Shown: positions 21,647-24,608 of the stretch, in pieces
How positions within the stretch are numbered: position 1 is the first letter of the stretch
Layout of the letters: each line of letters starts with the position of its first letter
From: Dehalococcoidia bacterium
Lineage (GTDB): Bacteria > Chloroflexota > Dehalococcoidia > Dehalococcoidales > UBA1222
Assembly (NCBI GenBank): GCA_009776515.1
Contig: WRNP01000013.1
Span: forward strand, 1-24,608
Direction of reading: 5' to 3'
DNA: 24,608 nt
The notes under the pieces: generated by a model
What the model was told of the DNA's origin: nothing
The model's input: the letters and a program-made list of their open reading frames with translations, nothing else
Database searches by the model: none
Position numbers and translations under genes: made by a program

Positions 21647-23695
21647 CTAGGGACTCTTTAGCACCCACTCCGAGACAGCCCGGCTCCAGCCGCTAGGCCC
21701 GATGTCTTTAACCTTGATAGGGTCTTTTACCTTAAGGTTACTCCAGCGCTTATCGGCGTTTTGGACAAGGAGCGCATGGTGAACTGCGGCCAACAGTGGG
21801 GCGTCGTTTTGCCCATCACCGAGGCCGTAGGTGACGATTTGTCCGTAGTTCATCCGGTAAAGCTCATTTAAGATCTTGACGGCCTTGCCCTTATCGGCCC
21901 CAAGGCTTACTTCATAGAACCGACCTCCGAAGACCCATGACAGCCCCTGCTTGGTGATGGCATCCAGAACGGACTCGGTCTCGCGTTTGTCGCCCTGCAT
22001 GACCACCGTCTCGCTGTACTCGCGCTCTTTGGCCAACTGCGCCATCCTAAGGTTTAAGCCGCTCACTTGCGCTATCTCTTCAATGCTCATGTCGCCGAAT
22101 GTGGTAAAACGCCCTGGCCCACTCTCCGCCACTAGCTTAAGGCGTTGCTTTATGTCGTCATATAGAGCGCCCAGCTCAATGACATATTCGACTTGGTTGG
22201 CTTTAGTATAGGTGAAAGGGAGGCGGAAGTAGTCCTTGGGGACGAAGATCGCCCCGCCGTTTTCCACGATAAAAGGGTCTTTAACTTCAAGCTCGCGGCG
22301 CAGCTCTGTCTGTTCAGCATGTGTCTTGGCCGAGCAGAAAATCACGGGAATTTGCCGCTCCTGCAATTGGCGCAGGGCGGTAAGGGCCGGTGCGTAGGAA
22401 TTGCTTACGGGATGCAGAAGCGTGCCGTCGAGATCGGTATAGACCACTTTGTGCGCTGCACTGCTTGTCCCGTGGATGGTTTGCTTTTCGGCCATCATCC
22501 AGCCGTGTGGGATCGAGATGTCGTTTAATTGGTCGGCCAACTCTCCTGCGAATCGCGCGAGATCGGCCTTTTGCGGCGGGGGTAGCAGGGTGACTTGGGG
22601 GACATCTTCCTCGAGCTTAAGCCCCTCAATCTCAGCGATCTGGTTCCGGATAAGCTCGCGGGTGGACTCCTCGCAAGCTTGGCTGTGGTAGATGACCGAA
22701 AGGGAGGGGATAAGCATATCGCGATAGAGGTGTTCGCTGTCTTCCCTCTCCTCATGCAGATGGGGGTTGATGGTTTCGGTTTGGATGATATCAACCCCTT
22801 TTTCGGCGATAGTCCTATCCGCGATTGGCAGAAGTCCGCCGAATTGCTCCAGAATGGAGATCAGCTCTTGGGTCTCGATGGCATAGCCTGAGGCGTAGTT
22901 GAGCCGCATGGCCAGGTCTATGCTCATGGCATGCTCGCCGGCATTAGCTGTCTTGATGATCTCGGTCTCAAAGCGACCTTTGGTGGAAAGGAAGTGGTTG
23001 AGGTGCTTATTGGTCAGCTCCGAGACCCGACCCCACTTCTTAAAATACAGCTCGCCCAGCATCTTAGGTTTGTAGCGCCACAGGATGCGGACCATGGTAT
23101 AAGGTGATGTCGAAAGGTAAAAACCGATGGCGTAGTGTTTGACGTACTCCCACACCGCCCCGGGTATGAAGTTATCGGTATCGATGTAGCCGATGTATTC
23201 CTTGCCCATCATGGCAGCCAGGAAGAGACCTGTCAGCATACCCTCGCTCTTGCCGTGGCGGATGAAGCCGTCTTCATCCAGGATCTCGGGGTAGCCGGCG
23301 CATTCGATAGCCCGGGCGAGGAAGGGGTCACGCTGGTGCACGATGATGGCTTGCCGCTGGGTAGCTTGGCAGAAGCGCTCTAGGATATCCTGCTCGCTCT
23401 TAAAGTGATCTATCTCCCCACGTTGACTGTTGGAGACTATAATGGGCAAGCAGTCGTGGGGCACGCCCGCGAGCACACCCTCGAAGACCTTGGGGTCCTC
23501 GCTCTTAACGGGCAGGACGATGGCCATCTTGCCCTCAATGGCGGCGATGTCACCCTTGTCGATTCTTTGGGCTTCACTGCCGCTTTTGCCGGAGGCACCC
23601 TGGCGCGACCCGGAGTCCAATTCCAGGATACGGCGTACACCGTGGATCTTCACCGAGCCCAAGTGCTCGGCCTGGCGGATACTTTCTATACGCAT
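21647..23695 (-). CDS. mgsD: Bifunctional mannosyl-3-phosphoglycerate synthase/phosphatase
   Basis: A 682-residue fusion that makes the compatible solute mannosylglycerate from GDP-mannose and 3-phosphoglycerate. Residues up to about 390 form the glycosyltransferase family 55 synthase, with DTDNFIPGAV (172-181) holding the metal/nucleotide-binding acids. After a linker, residues from about 415 form a HAD-type phosphatase, with TDLDGTLL (420-427; nucleophile D421) and GLGDGQNDAPLL as the late acidic motif. The same fusion is known from Dehalococcoides as MgsD, whereas most archaea and Thermus use two proteins. The ATG at 23695 has only a distant GAGG upstream. A promoter candidate with perfect TTGACA lies at 23854-23883. 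It protects against osmotic or heat stress by family knowledge. Confidence 0.93.
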   Translation of the reverse strand: MRIESIRQAEHLGSVKIHGVRRILELDSGSRQGASGKSGSEAQRIDKGDIAAIEGKMAIVLPVKSEDPKVFEGVLAGVPHDCLPIIVSNSQRGEIDHFKSEQDILERFCQATQRQAIIVHQRDPFLARAIECAGYPEILDEDGFIRHGKSEGMLTGLFLAAMMGKEYIGYIDTDNFIPGAVWEYVKHYAIGFYLSTSPYTMVRILWRYKPKMLGELYFKKWGRVSELTNKHLNHFLSTKGRFETEIIKTANAGEHAMSIDLAMRLNYASGYAIETQELISILEQFGGLLPIADRTIAEKGVDIIQTETINPHLHEEREDSEHLYRDMLIPSLSVIYHSQACEESTRELIRNQIAEIEGLKLEEDVPQVTLLPPPQKADLARFAGELADQLNDISIPHGWMMAEKQTIHGTSSAAHKVVYTDLDGTLLHPVSNSYAPALTALRQLQERQIPVIFCSAKTHAEQTELRRELEVKDPFIVENGGAIFVPKDYFRLPFTYTKANQVEYVIELGALYDDIKQRLKLVAESGPGRFTTFGDMSIEEIAQVSGLNLRMAQLAKEREYSETVVMQGDKRETESVLDAITKQGLSWVFGGRFYEVSLGADKGKAVKILNELYRMNYGQIVTYGLGDGQNDAPLLAAVHHALLVQNADKRWSNLKVKDPIKVKDIGPSGWSRAVSEWVLKSP

Positions 23696-23853
23696 TGCTT
23701 TTTAGCCTCAATTGCAACCCGATTAGGTGGTGCTGGTGCGCTGTAACTGGTTGCCAGCCTGGCGCTCTGAGCACGCCTGATTAGACGCGGGAAGATATCT
23801 TAGGTCTGTTGACCGGCTAGGCGCAGACAGAGGAAAACCCAAGTGGTTCCAGT

Positions 23854-23883
23854 ATAGTAATGTGTGAGGATGGCTTTTGTCAA
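23854..23883 (-). promoter_or_regulatory. Candidate promoter of mgsD
   Basis: A perfect TTGACA (23878-23883) with TACTAT (23854-23859) at 18 bp on the minus strand. TATACT overlaps at 23851-23856 but at too long a spacing. The resulting leader would be about 150 nt. Confidence 0.5.
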
Positions 23884-23976
23884 CCAAAAGAAGCTCCAAC
23901 CTGGCCTTGGCAGTTGCCGAAAAGCAGGAGAGCCATGATGGCTGGCAGGGGGCTTATGTGGGTCTCCTACCTCTCA

Positions 23977-24608
23977 TCAGCACTTAGTATAGCCGCAACC
24001 CGGGCACTTTAGGCACCCCTCTTCATAGGCTAGGAGACTGGTGCACTCTGGGCATTGGCCGGCCACATTCTTCACCAGCCCGAAATCTGGGGTGGGCTTG
24101 TCGTCCTCGCCGCTCTGGATAAGACCTGCTTGACGTTCTAATACCCCGGCGATGGCATCGGCGCAGGAAAGAATGGACTTGCCGTCTTCCCAGGCAATGG
24201 AGGGGCAACGTATACCCTTAAGTTGTTTGACTACGGCGGTGATATCAACGCCGGAGCGCAGCGCCAGTGAAATCAGGCGACAGGTTGATTCGAGTTGAGC
24301 GGCGGCGCAGCCGCCAGTCTTGCCGAGATGGGAGAAGACTTCACAGATGCCGGCATCATCTGAGTTTACGGTTACATAAATATAGCCGCAGCCAGTGGTC
24401 ACCCTTTCGGTAGCCCCGTTGGTCACCCGAGAGCGACGGCGGGGGGTGGGGGCGACCGTTCTTTGGACCTCGGCGGGCTTGGGTGTAGCCGTGCCAGCTG
24501 TCAGCACCTGGCCTGCACGGCTGCCATCACGATAAATGGTGATGCCCTTTAGGCCCTCCTCATAGGCCATCATATAGACTCGGGCCACATCATCAGTGGT
24601 AGCTTCTC
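23977..24608 (-). CDS. nrdJ: Class II (B12-dependent) ribonucleotide reductase, C-terminal part
   Basis: The frame is open to the right edge, so only the last ~210 residues are present. ATTDDVARVYMMAYEEGLKG leading into ITIYRDGSR is the late barrel segment conserved in adenosylcobalamin-dependent reductases. The region after it, rich in Gly and Cys, and the C-terminus with paired CPEC and CPGC motifs followed by a final YTKC match the NrdJ tail, where the terminal cysteines re-reduce the active site. The enzyme reduces ribonucleotides to deoxyribonucleotides without oxygen, fitting an anaerobe. A GTG at 24588 is internal, not the start. Confidence 0.9.
   Translation of the reverse strand, partial: EATTDDVARVYMMAYEEGLKGITIYRDGSRAGQVLTAGTATPKPAEVQRTVAPTPRRRSRVTNGATERVTTGCGYIYVTVNSDDAGICEVFSHLGKTGGCAAAQLESTCRLISLALRSGVDITAVVKQLKGIRCPSIAWEDGKSILSCADAIAGVLERQAGLIQSGEDDKPTPDFGLVKNVAGQCPECTSLLAYEEGCLKCPGCGYTKC

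Noticed and set aside
23920..23945. AGCCAT/ATGGCT palindrome downstream of the ribonucleotide reductase gene
   Set aside because: The loop is one base and no T run follows directly, so I do not call a terminator.
24586..24588. GTG as start of the right-edge gene
   Set aside because: The frame is open beyond it to the window end, and the upstream residues continue a conserved reductase segment.

Overview
The window reads as a bacterial chromosome segment, most probably from the Dehalococcoidia (Chloroflexota). This placement is an inference from three things: a fused mannosyl-3-phosphoglycerate synthase/phosphatase of the Dehalococcoides mgsD type, a B12-type (class II) ribonucleotide reductase, and a short minus-strand operon for the citrate-to-isocitrate-to-2-oxoglutarate and malate/oxaloacetate steps. 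The backbone is moderately GC-rich, genes are tightly packed, and GTG/TTG starts are common.

Left part (1-4264). At the left edge a minus-strand gene enters the window. It is preceded by a near-consensus promoter, a leader of about 160 nt and a strong intrinsic terminator, which looks like an attenuated operon or a small RNA gene. Upstream of it on the same strand lies a four-gene operon: a two-subunit aconitase-like hydro-lyase, isocitrate dehydrogenase and malate dehydrogenase.

Middle part (about 4.3-12.7 kb). This block is visibly more AT-rich than its flanks. It holds an unrecognised 358-residue protein and a three-subunit molybdenum hydroxylase of the xanthine dehydrogenase family. The hydroxylase [2Fe-2S] subunit carries a Tat signal, and its FAD subunit has extra cysteines of the kind that hold a [4Fe-4S] cluster in the PaoB and HcrB families. 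Directly upstream, in the same direction, is a cytoplasmic PAS-type histidine kinase and an OmpR-family regulator. Between the regulator and the hydroxylase operon sit three GGTSACW boxes at an exact 11-bp period, a good candidate binding site for that regulator. I read the block as an acquired, signal-controlled module for oxidising an unknown substrate outside the cytoplasm.

Right part (12.7-24.6 kb). A strong plus-strand promoter drives three overlapping genes for an NADH-oxidising diaphorase module (NuoE-, NuoF- and HoxU-like) with no catalytic hydrogenase, formate dehydrogenase or complex I subunit nearby. Holo-ACP synthase and a DHA3-type MFS exporter follow. On the minus strand are a DegV fatty-acid-binding protein, a radical SAM protein apparently made from a leaderless mRNA, a cupin, a small two-helix membrane protein, the fused mannosylglycerate enzyme and the C-terminal part of the class II ribonucleotide reductase. 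One short plus-strand orphan gene lies among them. No rRNA, tRNA, CRISPR array, transposase or integrase was seen.
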